From Glycine soja (Eukaryota; Streptophyta; Magnoliopsida; Fabales; Fabaceae): DNA of 64,000 nt. The notes beneath the pieces are model-generated. The model was given only the letters and a program-made list of their open reading frames with translations. It was not told the DNA's origin and ran no database searches. The DNA is taken from the NCBI RefSeq assembly GCF_004193775.1, contig NC_041002.1, positions 41,641,038 to 41,705,037 of the forward strand, in the 5' to 3' direction. Both the position numbers and the translations under genes were made by a program. Of this stretch, positions 1 through 10,715 are shown piece by piece. The first letter of the stretch is position 1. Every line of letters begins with the position of its first letter.

Positions 1-525
1 CATATCAAACTTATGGAAAACAACACTTAATTAAGGGTTCTACATCAAAACCCATTATGGGTCACTCTAAGGAAGGAAAAAGAGAGCAAAAATAGAACAA
101 AGAGATCAAAGGAGGAAGGAGAATAGTTTACCTACTAGACATCAACCAAAGGAGCTTTAAAAGAGAATGAACAAGAGTCTCTTTGGAGTAAAGTTCCATT
201 TTTAGCTCTAGAGAGGAGATGAAACTTTGGGAAGGAGAAGAAGTGAGAAAATGAGTGAGGAGGAGGAAGCTTCAGACTTTTAAAGCATAGAAAGGTGTTT
301 TGTGTTGTCATTTAAGCTTTTTACCCCTTCTATGGTTTTCTACTAACCACACCCCATCTCTACCCACTAAAACCCACTATTGAATGCCCAAACATCATAA
401 TATCACTAACAAGGAAAAACATCATATAATTGATTTTCCACATTCATTAATCAATTTTTTCAAACACAAAAAAAATTATTTCCTCTTGTATTTTAAGCAA
501 TGCTCTTATGATACATTATAAAAAA
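1..525. other. Spacer, possible LTR-derived sequence
   Basis: No convincing gene. On the minus strand the stretch around 60-340 reads like the leader of a plant LTR or gene 5' region (CT-rich tracts, a run of ACACAAAACACC), and it resembles the block near 6600-6660. I cannot set boundaries. Confidence 0.3.
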
Positions 526-951
526 GGGTTAACTAAGTTTCTAGTCCCCAAACTTTTATAAAATTTACTTTCTAGTCCTTAAACAAAAGTTTGACCGATC
601 AAAGTCTCTCAACTTTTTTGAAATTCAATTTTTTGTCCATAAACAAAAGTTTGATTCGTCATGGTCCCTCAACTTTTTTTATAAAGGTTTTTAGTCCCTA
701 AAATTTTGAAAAATTCAATTTTTAGTCCTTGAAATCTAATTAAATAAATAAAAATAATGGGTTTAAACTTTTATTTAGGGACTAAAAACTGAATTTCTTA
801 AAAGCTTAGGGACCTTGTCCAATCAAACAAAAGTTTAGGGACTAAAAACCTTAATGGAAAAAAGTTAACAAACCTTGACCAGTCAAACTTTTGTTTTGGG
901 ACTAAAAATCAAATTTCAAAAAAGTTTAAGGATTAAAAACTTAGTTAACCC
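526..951. mobile_element. Foldback/MITE-like element with long inverted repeats
   Basis: The left end reads GGGTTAACTAAGTTT and the right end is its inverse, with AACTTAGTTAACCC finishing at 951. The arms (about 190 bp each) repeat phrases such as 'tagtccctaaac' and its complement, so the whole 426 bp can fold into a hairpin. No ORF lies inside. It looks like a non-autonomous DNA element of the common plant 'ttagtccctaaa' type. Flanks are AT-rich and I could not confirm a target-site duplication. The superfamily is unassigned. Confidence 0.65.
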
Positions 952-2432
952 TTTAGAAAAATCATAATGTTATAGCAGTAACCACCTGATTACTCTTTTG
1001 AGTTTTCCTACTCTTTGGGATGCCTTCTTCACCAAGGCTCATCAGATTTAAGGAGTTTACAAATACTCTATAAGATGCAAAAATTTTGGCTCTAGTCCTA
1101 GAGTGTTTTGGCAAAGGAAGATATGTAACAAAAGATAGATTTTCGTTCATATATGATGAACTTCTTTCGACCGCACCCTCTCTATTTTTTTTTCCTTCTT
1201 GCAATGAGCTTTAGCAAGTAAAGGTCCTTTTATAAACCTTAAGGTAGTTGTTTCTAGTTGTTGGAGAGGATTGAAGACCAAGTCAGATCATGTGTGAGTT
1301 TTCCTTTTCACATAGTTGGTTGTTAGTTGTTTTTGTTGTCTTTTCTTAGGGCTTTTGATCTTTTTTTTTTGTCGACACCTCTGCTTCCTTAGTACACATA
1401 CAACTTGCATAATTTTAATTTTGAAATTGCAACAGTTGGTTCTTGTTATTGTTAGTGTTTCATTACGTCTTCTCGAGCTTGTCATGAATTGCTACTTTAG
1501 AAGATTGATTCTTCTATAGGATTATTCCTGGTTGTTTCTTTTAGTGCATGCAATACTTATGCGACAATAGCCTTTGCTTCCGGTTGCTTTGTTTTGATAA
1601 GGACTTGATGAATTTTGCAAGTTATGTGTTTTTGAATACTTACAAGACTTCTTCAGAGTTTGTTGCTTTTAAACTTAGTTTCTTTTAGAACTATGCATGA
1701 CTTCTATAGATTTTGTTTCTTGTGGTGTGTGCTTTTGAACAATGTAGAAATATGTATTCCATCGTTTATTCAACTTTTCATATTCTAATGGTACTTAAGT
1801 CATGTGTAGCTTCTGAACTTCTACTTCTCTCATTTAGGTAGCTCTACTTTTGATGGGGTGGAATCTATATTTGGAGGGGTGATGTACTTTAGACTGATGC
1901 TTCACATGCCTCTTGAATAATTTTTGTATAATCAAACCATAGTAGCTTATTGAAAGATAGTTTTTATCCTTAGTACAATTGGACAAAAAATTCGTTGAGA
2001 TAAAAATTACATACTATCATTATTTTTAATTTCCTAGAAAACTCAAGAGATACCATTAAATTTTGTTTCTAGATATTTAAACATTGAGCATTATAAAGAA
2101 ATGTATTAAGGAATACTTGAGATTTAAACTCGAAGATATTTATTGAAATAAATGAAACACAGTAGAATAAGTGTTGAATAGTGTGTTAAAATAAACAAAA
2201 ACTTATTCTCACAAGCTAAACCTTTTTTGAAAACAAATTTGAGAACCCGTTTATAAAAATATATAAAAAATTATCATCCTAACAGAGAAAATGAATTTTC
2301 ACAAAATAGGTTTTTGAAGAGCTTGTGCGTTTGAGGATGTATTTAAGAGAAAACAAGTTAAATACACAAGAACAAAAGTGTGAGTGATAATTTTCATTTC
2401 TACCTACATTTGTAGTAGTTTAGAGACAATTA
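952..2432. other. Intergenic spacer, no gene seen
   Basis: T-rich spacer. Short ORFs on both strands at 1288-1519 are low-complexity (poly-T/poly-K) and lie antisense to each other; I do not regard them as genes. No recognisable repeat ends. Confidence 0.5.
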
Positions 2433-3710
2433 TGTGATATCCCTTATGCTTTTGAGCTTTGTTTGTGGGCATTTTTAGCCAAGTTTGAATAAAACCTTAG
2501 TTTATATAGAATTTTTAGTTTATATCTTTTATGGTTGATCTTTGGTTTGTTTGTTTATGTTTTGTAGGAAATTTATTGAAGCTTGGATCATACAAAGAAG
2601 AGTCCACAATTAGCTACATAAGGAGAATTTTGAAAGCCTTGAAGCAAAGAAGAGTGATTCATGCTAAAGAAACCGTAAATGATCATAGAGGGGTTTGACT
2701 CTGGTCACACCCATGATCAGATGCTGATCAAATTGTTTTTCAACAGTTAGAACAACTCATGAGGGGGATGAACCTAGTCACGCCCATGACTGTGACCTTT
2801 GAGAGTTTTATTCAAAATTTTGATTCTATTGTCTTTTAGGCTTGAACTCTATTTATCCCATACCTTTAAATAAGGATTTTCTATCCTAGTCTAGGGTTCC
2901 ACACTTTTGAGAGTTTAGAGAGAGAAAGAAAGAAACCCAAGGCTGGGGGCGACATTATATGTGTTTGGATTCATCCTCCATCAAAAGTTTCTCCCCCATG
3001 GCTATGAGTAGCTAACTCACCTCTTTCATCAAGGTTTAATGTAATTGGTCATACGTTCACGTAAATGCTACCATATTTTATTCAATAATGCATTGTTTTT
3101 TTTCTTCTTCTTTGCCTAATCCTTATTTTTGGCTTGGTCACCCTTTTGTATGATTCTATTCATTCAATTGTAATTGGAAAATTCTTTTGAATTACGAACT
3201 AAAGGGAACAACCAATAGTTTTTATGCCTTGGGATAGGGTAAAAATGATTGGGCATCAAAAAATCCTTTTTCTTAATGCAAATCGTTTGGTTATGCTAAT
3301 TCAAGGGATGGATAGTATAATCAAGGTATTTAGGTTTTCTCACTTAAGGAACTAAGGTTGGGATAAAATTATGGGTTTATGAAAATGTGATCCTAATTGA
3401 ATACGAATATATAGTGATTGCATGTTAGGAAGACCAATGAAGTTAAATCCTGATGATTTCTCTCATTAAAATTACTCCAATTTTCCTGCGTATACCAAGT
3501 GTTCGACAAAATTCTTCAACAAATTTTCTCTTACTTTTCTCTTTTAATTTTATGTAATTGTCTTTAATTTTGGTTACTTAATTTTTGAATTCTCATACTC
3601 TATAATTTTACTACTAATTACCCAATTATCGCACAAGTCCCCGTGGAGATGATACTTTACTTATCATCGTATTACATGAGCAATTTGGTACTCTTACCAA
3701 AATCCCAACA
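2433..3710 (+). mobile_element. Ty3/gypsy-type LTR (5' LTR)
   Basis: Starts TGTGATAT and ends AAATCCCAACA, and is followed directly by AGTTTTTGGTGTCATTGTTG. That follow-on is the degenerate form of the 'tttttggcgccgttgccgggga' leader that sits just inside many plant gypsy 5' LTRs. Just before the end, the 'gtggagatgatac...' block and 'caatttggtactcttaccaaaatccc' are typical of these LTR tails. A shortened copy of the tail recurs near 4570-4616 as a possible remnant of the 3' LTR. Length about 1.28 kb. The start is inferred from the TG dinucleotide only. Confidence 0.6.
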
Positions 3711-4616
3711 AGTTTTTGGTGTCATTGTTGGGGACTTCTGTCTTAGTGATTGGAAAAAAAATTTAGTATTTTTGTGGAATTTAAAAATTCTTTTATTCTT
3801 TTGCATATTTAAATTTATATTTCTCTCATCTAGTGCTAATCATCTCTCTAATTGCTCTAGTTATTTGTATTTTTGTGCATGCTAGGTACTTCTGGTTCAA
3901 GGAGTGAAACTAATCTCGAGGATCTCTTAGTCATTCCTAAAATTGAGAAGACTGCTATGCAAATCAGTTCCCAAGCCAAGGAGGCAAAGCAACTAGCTAT
4001 GTAGTTGACGTTGGAAGAGAACTCATCCAACCCATCTTTAGAGTACTTTTCCATTTTAGAGGAAGAAGTCATGGTAGAAGAAGAAGCACCCCCTGCTAGG
4101 AGAACTTTGGCAGACCATATCAACAACAATGGTCAGTGTATCTGTTTCTGCATTGCAAGATGAAGGAACACCAACTGCACCATAGAAGCCAAGCCAACTT
4201 TGATCACTCTTCTTGGTCAACATGCATTTGCTGGTTTGGCCCATGATATACAACCACCTTGTTGTTTTCTTTGATCTATGTGGTACAATAGGGGTGACCC
4301 ATACTGAAGAGGAGAATCTCTATATGTGGGTTTTCCATTTTTCTCTTATAGGAGATGCCTTGAAATGGCTAAATACTGGTTCATCTCAGAACGACATTGA
4401 AAGGAATTTCTTAGATCATTTCTTTTTGGAGGCAAGAAAAAAACCAAGCTAAGATAGATATATTGAGCTTTCTTCAGAAAAATGATGAACCATTATTGTG
4501 AAGCGTAGGAGAGGTATAAGACTCTCTCGATGAATTGTTCCAATCATGGTATTGATGAGATTGATCAATTATACATCTTACTTGAGCGATTTGCTACTCT
4601 TGCCAAAATCCCAATA
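3711..4616 (+). pseudogene. Gypsy gag remnant and truncated element interior
   Basis: This lies directly downstream of the gypsy LTR. The segment at about 4213-4452 encodes a 79-residue stretch with the pattern of a Retrotrans_gag capsid region: an 'FxFSLxGDALKWLN' core followed by a 'FLDHFF' helix. Upstream (about 3880-4200) the reading is broken by stops and is only vaguely gag-like. Everything after the capsid region is missing: no protease, reverse transcriptase or integrase. At 4571-4616 the sequence returns to a copy of the LTR tail ('cttgccaaaatcccaata'), so a large internal deletion has removed pol and most of the 3' LTR. Family assignment is from pattern recognition. Confidence 0.55.
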
Positions 4617-6307
4617 GTGAGCTACATCTAGTGATCCTCCAACCTTAGAAGGATTCCACTAATCAAAAACATATTACAAAAAATTATTCTTTCCTACCAC
4701 TCCTTGCTTACAAGAAGTATTCTCTAGGCTACTTTTGTCACACACTTGATCTCTTCTTGAGGCTAATTAATACCCAAGAACTTTTTGATCACTAAGTCAC
4801 TCTTAGCTTTCCAAAACAACAAGTTTCAAAGATTACAAAGAATCTACTCTCACAGAGAGGATAAATAATATAGATCAAAATCAAAGAACAATCTTGCTAA
4901 GCAGAGGACAACTTTTTAACACTTAGAGTCTGATCATCCACAACTAAAAGCTTTTTGTATAAGAGACAAAGGTAGCACTTTGTGTATTTCATATTGCAAG
5001 AGTTGTCTTCTCAAAACTTAATTATTGACTTATAGGCTTCTGGGGGTTGGAGCTTTCAAAATTTTCCATTTTATCACCATAATGCTTCAGCTTGGGTGGA
5101 GAGAGAAACATACAAAGGTATTGCCATTTTCTAAGAAGCATTCATGTTTCTCCATTAGTTGTATGAAAATGGTTTGTAGAGAATATGCTAATTTTACTTC
5201 TATCCTACCTTATAATCACACACACTTTAAAATTCAAATGATGATTTAATTTGAAAAAGATGGGGGAACAAACGCGCATATAGTCTTCAAGCAAAATTAT
5301 CACAACATATGTTTTTTGTTTGGATGAAAAGAAAGTTTAGTAAAGTTATAGATCAAAGTGTAAGTTTCTTAGATCCAACAGAATGATAAAAAAGTTCTAG
5401 CATATTGGATGCTAGTTTTCACAAAAAAAGTTGGATGTATTTTTATTAATGGCACATTGGACGCTAGATTTATCTTATGAAAACAAGTAATAAAGTACAA
5501 AAGTGCACATTGGATGCATAACAAATATGAATAAATCTTTGTGTTTAAGTCAAGAAAACAATACCATATCCATTACGCATATAGTCCTAAAATGCTTAAT
5601 AAACCTCATTGGTTTATCCAATTTTAATATCTTTATTATTATCAAAACTATGAGATTTTGGTGGGTTAGATATTATTAATGTTTTTGGTTCTAACACTAA
5701 TGAAACAATACTTGGGTTATGAGCTTTTTTTTCTTATACTCTAATCATTTAAATAGTGAATTTTTTTACTATTGTCAAGGATTGGATGGTTCAGTTCATG
5801 TTGGGTAAAATTGATAAATTTATTATATTTTTTTTCCTTCTCATTAACTTTGTTTTTCTAACTTAAGGGATAAAATTATTATTTTTTCTTGTAAAAAAAT
5901 TATTGTATAAAATAATTTCCAAAAATTTAATTAAGTGTTATTTTCATAGTTAGGTCTTCCTATTAGTTTTTTTTCTAAAAGATTGTAAAGTTTTTAAAAT
6001 AGTTTTAATATAAGCATTTTTCAAACCTTCATCTATATGCGTAAATCTTGCAAAAAGGTTTACTTCATTAGTTTATAAAAGGTTTAAAAATATAATTAAA
6101 CCTTTTTCTTAAATTTTTTATTTCAACCTTTTTCACCCATCTACAAACTAAAAAAAAATACAAGGTTACCTATTCGTCAAGTGGAAGTTTCTAAACCCTT
6201 AATGTTGATATTTTCTTCATATCAAAATAATGAGTAAAACGCTTGTAGCATCACATAAAGGGTCATGCAATTAAAATACCCTTTACAAAAAGAATCAATG
6301 TGTTCAT
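4617..6307. other. Spacer, no gene seen
   Basis: AT-rich decayed sequence. Two short phrases of the type 'acattggatgctag' recur at about 5401-5520. ORFs here are short and unlike known families. Confidence 0.45.
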
Positions 6308-7889
6308 TGTAACAGTGTAATTTTTAAAATGATTAAGTGTTATAATTAAATTACAAGAGTAATTAAATTAAATTTAAGTCTATGTAATTAGTTACTTAAT
6401 TAATTATGATGAGATGGTTTGTTATGTTTGTATATATGACTATGATGACGTATGTGAAAACCTTGTTTTAAGTGTGAATAGTAAGTTTTAGAGTGTTTGG
6501 GCTAAGATTAGTGGGCCTTGAGTGATGAGAATAGAGTGGGTGAGCTTAAGAAGTGATGAGGTGTGAATAGAAAGAAGAGCAAGAATCATGTAGACCCAAA
6601 ACTAAACCACAACACAAAACACTCTCATTTCACACTTTTCTCTCTCTCCAAGAGAACCCACCATTAGAGAGTGTGAAACCTTGAAACGCTAGCACAAAGG
6701 ACCTTGTTGTTGAGCTTCCTTTTCAAATTTGGACTGACTTTAGAGGTAAAAGACCCTTCTCTTTCCTCTTCCATCCTCCATTTTTGTTTGCCTTCATGGG
6801 CACTTTTCAAAGCTTCATAAAAGTGTTCTCTTTCATGGTTTTGATGTGTTTTATGTTGGCTTTTGGGGTTTGGGTGATGTGAATGATGTTGAACTGTAGT
6901 AGGAGTGAGGGAAAACTTGCATCTTCGACCCAAAGTCTCCTTATTAACTTCTTTTCATCATCTCAAAGCAAGTTCATTGAGTTTGATAGGTAAAGGAAGC
7001 TTTACTTTGATTCAGTGTTTGTTTGAGTAGTTGATGCTTGAAATGTTTCTTTTTTGGTGTGGAATGATTGGAATGTATGACTCATAGAGTGATATGGCTT
7101 GTCAAGGTTCTTTGTTTGAGAACCCTCGAGTTTATCGATTGGATGGGTTGTGATAGATAAAGACTTGACTGAGGTTGAGATTCCTTAGATTAAGAATTTA
7201 TCTCAGATAGAAGATGTTGAGGCTAGTAATCCTTAGGCCAGTACTATGTGCTTAATTAATGAGATTTCCTTTTTATAGCTTGTGATGCTTTTATAATCTT
7301 TTTGTGGTTATTTTTCTTTGTTTACTTCAATGTTTTAACATGATATATGTAGTTTGAAATTGGTTTTCTTTTAAAAATGAAAATGGTGTTTTACCATTTT
7401 ACCCAAAGTCTTGTTTTCTATATATGTTGTAGTGTCTTCCCATGGAAACATGTTTTAGCTTGCTTGATGTTGTATGAAGTGGTTTCTTCTTTGAGAATGA
7501 AGATGTTTCTTTTAACCTTATGTATTGAAAAATGTTTTGTAAAGGTTGGGTGTTTAAACTCGTTGTCCATTTATGTTGTTGTGTTTTTTGTTAATGGTAG
7601 CTTTTTGTTTTCAAAATCAATTCGTTTTATTGTTTCAATTGTAATGTCTTCCACTTGGTTTTCTTATCCCTTTTATGCAAAGCAAACTGTCTCTTTTGAT
7701 GCATGAAATATGTTTTATAACCCCATATTTTCTGAAATCATTTTGCGAAGTTTCTATCTTATAGTTTTCTTTGTTCTCTTTACATTACCTTTAACTGCTT
7801 GCTGATTTTAAAGTTAATTATGATTCATGTGATGTTTTTCTATAAAGTCATTTAGAACTTAATTCTAAAGGTAGAGAAACATTTAGTGA
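6308..7889 (+). mobile_element. Possible gypsy (chromovirus-like) LTR
   Basis: Begins TGTAACAGTGTAATTTTTAA, which resembles the TGTAACACCC... start of Tekay/Del-type chromovirus LTRs. It runs through a leader-like block (CACAACACAAAACACTCTC, then CTCTCTCTCC at about 6600-6655). I found no partner LTR, and the right limit is only where the minus-strand LTR at 7890 starts. The ORFs in it (6664-6933, 7377-7706) look like chance ORFs in a T-rich LTR. Confidence 0.3.
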
Positions 7890-8540
7890 TTTTTAATCGA
7901 GGTCGTACCCGAATCAAATAAATATTAAAATGTAGTATCTAGGAAGTGATCCTAGGTCGTCTCCCAATGAGCAATGGTCAACCAAACGTTCATAAAGATA
8001 GTAGGAAATAGTAACGAATTGGGGGGGGGGGGGGGTTGTTTGCTTTTGTAAATTAAATAGCGAGTAAAATTGAATTAGAAAAATATCAGAATTAAAATAC
8101 GTTGCTTCCCCTTGATTCACAAGCAAGTCTCTTATCCTAGGTTGCGAGAATTTATCCTTTATCAGTTTAACCACTTAATCCAACCCTAAATTAAATTACT
8201 AAGCGAAATTTAACATAAGGCATTCATTATGTGATTAAGCAACACATACACCAATTACTCATGAACGATCATTAAGCATGAACGTAAACTAAGCGCAGAG
8301 ACAATTAATCAAGCACTAAGCATGCATGGATTAATAGCAACAAATTTAGAGTAATTAGTGAAGAGGAAAAATTGAACAGAATTTAACAGTAATAATAGAA
8401 CCTCAAAGAGAATTGTGCTTGATCCTCAAGAGAAAGCAACGCTGGGGACTTAGCCTTCCATTAATCAATAGAACAAACTTATAAATTGAAGAACGAAATT
8501 TTATTGCTACTGGAATTGCAAAACGAAAAGATGTCTTAAA
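7890..8540 (-). mobile_element. Gypsy LTR fragment, minus orientation
   Basis: Read on the minus strand, this contains the block 'ttgaccattgctcattggg' followed by 'gacgacctaggatcacttcc' and ends with 'ttgattcgggtacgacctcg'. I recognise this as the 3' portion of a soybean gypsy LTR just before the primer-binding site. The interior of that element is absent, and the other end is cut at 8540 where a different LTR (TGTAGAAGC...) starts. It includes a 15-base G run at 8021-8035. Confidence 0.55.
8021..8035. repeat. Homopolymer G15 tract
   Basis: Fifteen consecutive G on the plus strand (C on the strand of the gypsy LTR that contains it). This is a G-quadruplex-prone run and also a likely assembly or sequencing trouble spot. 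Confidence 0.9.
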
Positions 8541-9574
8541 TGTAGAAGCAAAAGCTTCATGGTGAATCAAAGGTGATTCAAAGGTGTTTTGATGATAACA
8601 ATGATGATAACAAAAGATGATGACAAAGGAGATGACAAAAAGCTCAAAGATTAATCAAAGAACTACTCAAGTGAATCAAAGATCAATCAAAGAACAACTC
8701 AAGTGAATCAAAGATCAATCAAAGAACAACTCAAGTGAATCAAGAATAGTTCAAGAGTTCAAGATAAGAATCAAGAAGAATTCAAGACTCAAGAAGAAAG
8801 TTTAGAGTCAAGAATCACGATTAAAGATTCAAGATCTCAAGAATCAAGATCAAGATTCAAGACTCAAGATTCAAGAATCAAGAGAAGGCTTAATCAAGAT
8901 AAGTATGAAAAGGTTTTCTCAAAAATTGAATAGCACATGGTTTTTCTCAAAACATGTTTACCAAAGAGTTTTTACTCTCTGGTAATCGATTACCATAATG
9001 TTGTAATCGATTACCAGTAGCAAAATGGATTTGAAAAAGTTTTCAAATTGAATTTACAACGTTCCAATTATTTTCAAAAAGCTGTAATCGATTACAATGT
9101 TTTGGTAATCGATTACCAGTGCCTTTGAACGTTGAAATTCAAATTCAAATGTGAAGAGTCACATCTTTTCACATAAAAGCTTTGTGTAATCGATTACACT
9201 GATTTGGTAATCGATTACCAGTGACTGTTTCTGAATAAATCAAAAGTTGTAACTCTTCAAAAGGTTTTTGACTTTTTCAAATTAGTTTTAAGTTTTTTTA
9301 AAATGTTATAACTCTTCTAAATGGTCCTCTTGGCCAGACATGAAGAGTCTATAAAAGCAAGGCTTTGATTTGCTTTTCAATACACTTTTACACTTATTAA
9401 ATCAATCTTTTACAAGCCTTGAATCTCTTTGAACTTCTTCTTCTTCTTTGTACCAAAAGCTTTATGAAGTTTTCTGGTTTTCTAAACCTTGAAAACTTGT
9501 GCTATTCATCTTTTCATTCTCTTCTCCCTTTGCCAAAAAGAATTCGCCAAGGACTAACCGCCTGAATTATTTTT
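8541..9574 (+). mobile_element. Outer Copia-type LTR, left part (split)
   Basis: Starts TGTAGAAGCAAAAGCTTCAT and contains five TAATCGATTA palindromes between 8981 and 9222, a tandem 'caatcaaagaacaactcaag' block and the phrase 'ggactaaccgcctgaatt'. The same phrase recurs several times at 15990-16180, on the far side of the 6.4-kb Copia element at 9575-15962, so this LTR was split by that insertion. The right limit of the whole LTR is not resolved. I see no gag or pol belonging to it, so it may be a solo LTR. Confidence 0.6.
8638..8895. repeat. AC/AG-rich tandem repeat inside LTR
   Basis: About three copies of a 35-bp unit ('aactcaagtgaatcaaagat' core) run from 8640 to 8745. They pass into shorter 'caagaatcaagatt' units up to about 8895. 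Confidence 0.75.
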
Positions 9575-10663
9575 TGTAGATGCAAATGCCTTTGGTGTTT
9601 TGATGATGATCATGATGATATGATGCAATTGATGCAAATGGGTTTTTCAAGTTTAAATTCAAGACAACACTTCAAGAATACAAGTCACAACATCAAGATG
9701 ATCACTAGTATATTAGGAAGGGAATTCCTAATTGAATTAGCAAAAGGTTTGGCCAAGTAATTTAAATTAAAAAGTGTTTTTCAAAGGATTTACTCTCTGG
9801 TAATCGATTACCAGAGGATGTAATCGATTACCAATGGCCAAATATGCTTTACAACAACTACTAAAAATTTGAATTCAAATTTTAGACTGTGTAATCGATT
9901 ACACAATTTTGGTAATCGATTACCAGCAGTTAATAAATGTTTTAATTCAAATTTTAAAAGCTGTAATCGATTACACAAATCCTGTAATTGATTACCAGAC
10001 AAGACTTTCAGAAAAATAATTCTAAGAGTCACAACTTCTCAAAAGGTTTTTTCATGACCACCAATGGTCTATATATATGTGATTTACAACACGAATTTGC
10101 TTAGATTTTTTCAGAACAACAAGTGTTTATTCTCTAAAAGAGAAAAATCATTTTATCATCTTAAGAATTCCTTGGCCAATTCAATTGCAATTCATTAAGG
10201 AATTATTTGTGTGCTTAATCTGTAAAATCTATCTCTTTCAAGAGAGATTCATTCTTCTTCTCCTTCTAATTCTCTAAGGGATCAAGAGACCGAGGGTCTC
10301 TTGTTGTAAAAGAATTCTAAACACAAAGGAAGGATTGTCATTGTGTGTTTAGAACTTGTAAAAGGAATTTACAAGATAGTGGAACTCTCAAGCGGGTTGC
10401 TTGGGGACTGGACGTAGGCACAAGGGTGTGGCCGAACCAGTATAAATCTGAGTTTGTACTTTCTCTTCCCTTAAACTCCTTTATTTATTATTGCTTTATA
10501 TTCATATTCAAATTGTTTTATTTGAATCAATATTTAAGAAGTTCATTGTTAAGGGAATTTATAACTTGAATAAAAAGTCAAATAGATTTTTAATTGGGGA
10601 AGTAGTTTGGAATATCTTAATTCAACCCCCCTTCTTAAGATATCTGAGGCCACTTGTCTAACA
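9575..10663 (+). repeat. 5' LTR of the 9575-15962 Copia element
   Basis: Starts TGTAGATGCAAATGCC and ends ACTTGTCTAACA. It carries TAATCGATTA-type palindromes at about 9799, 9819, 9892, 9910, 9963 and a mutated one near 9985. A TATATATA box at about 10070 is a candidate promoter. One palindrome reads TAATTGATTA here but is intact in the 3' LTR. Confidence 0.93.
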
Positions 10664-10665
10664 AG

Positions 10666-10677
10666 TGGTATCAGAGC
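10666..10677 (+). promoter_or_regulatory. Primer-binding site, initiator tRNA-Met
   Basis: TGGTATCAGAGC, three bases after the 5' LTR. This matches the complement of the 3' end of plant initiator methionine tRNA, the usual primer of Copia reverse transcription. Confidence 0.92.
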
Positions 10678-10715
10678 TTCATTCTTGTATAAAGTTTAGA
10701 AGCTTCAAGAAAAAG

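Noticed and set aside
1288..1519. Overlapping ORFs on both strands
   Set aside because: Low-complexity poly-T/poly-A coding, no family resemblance, antisense to each other.
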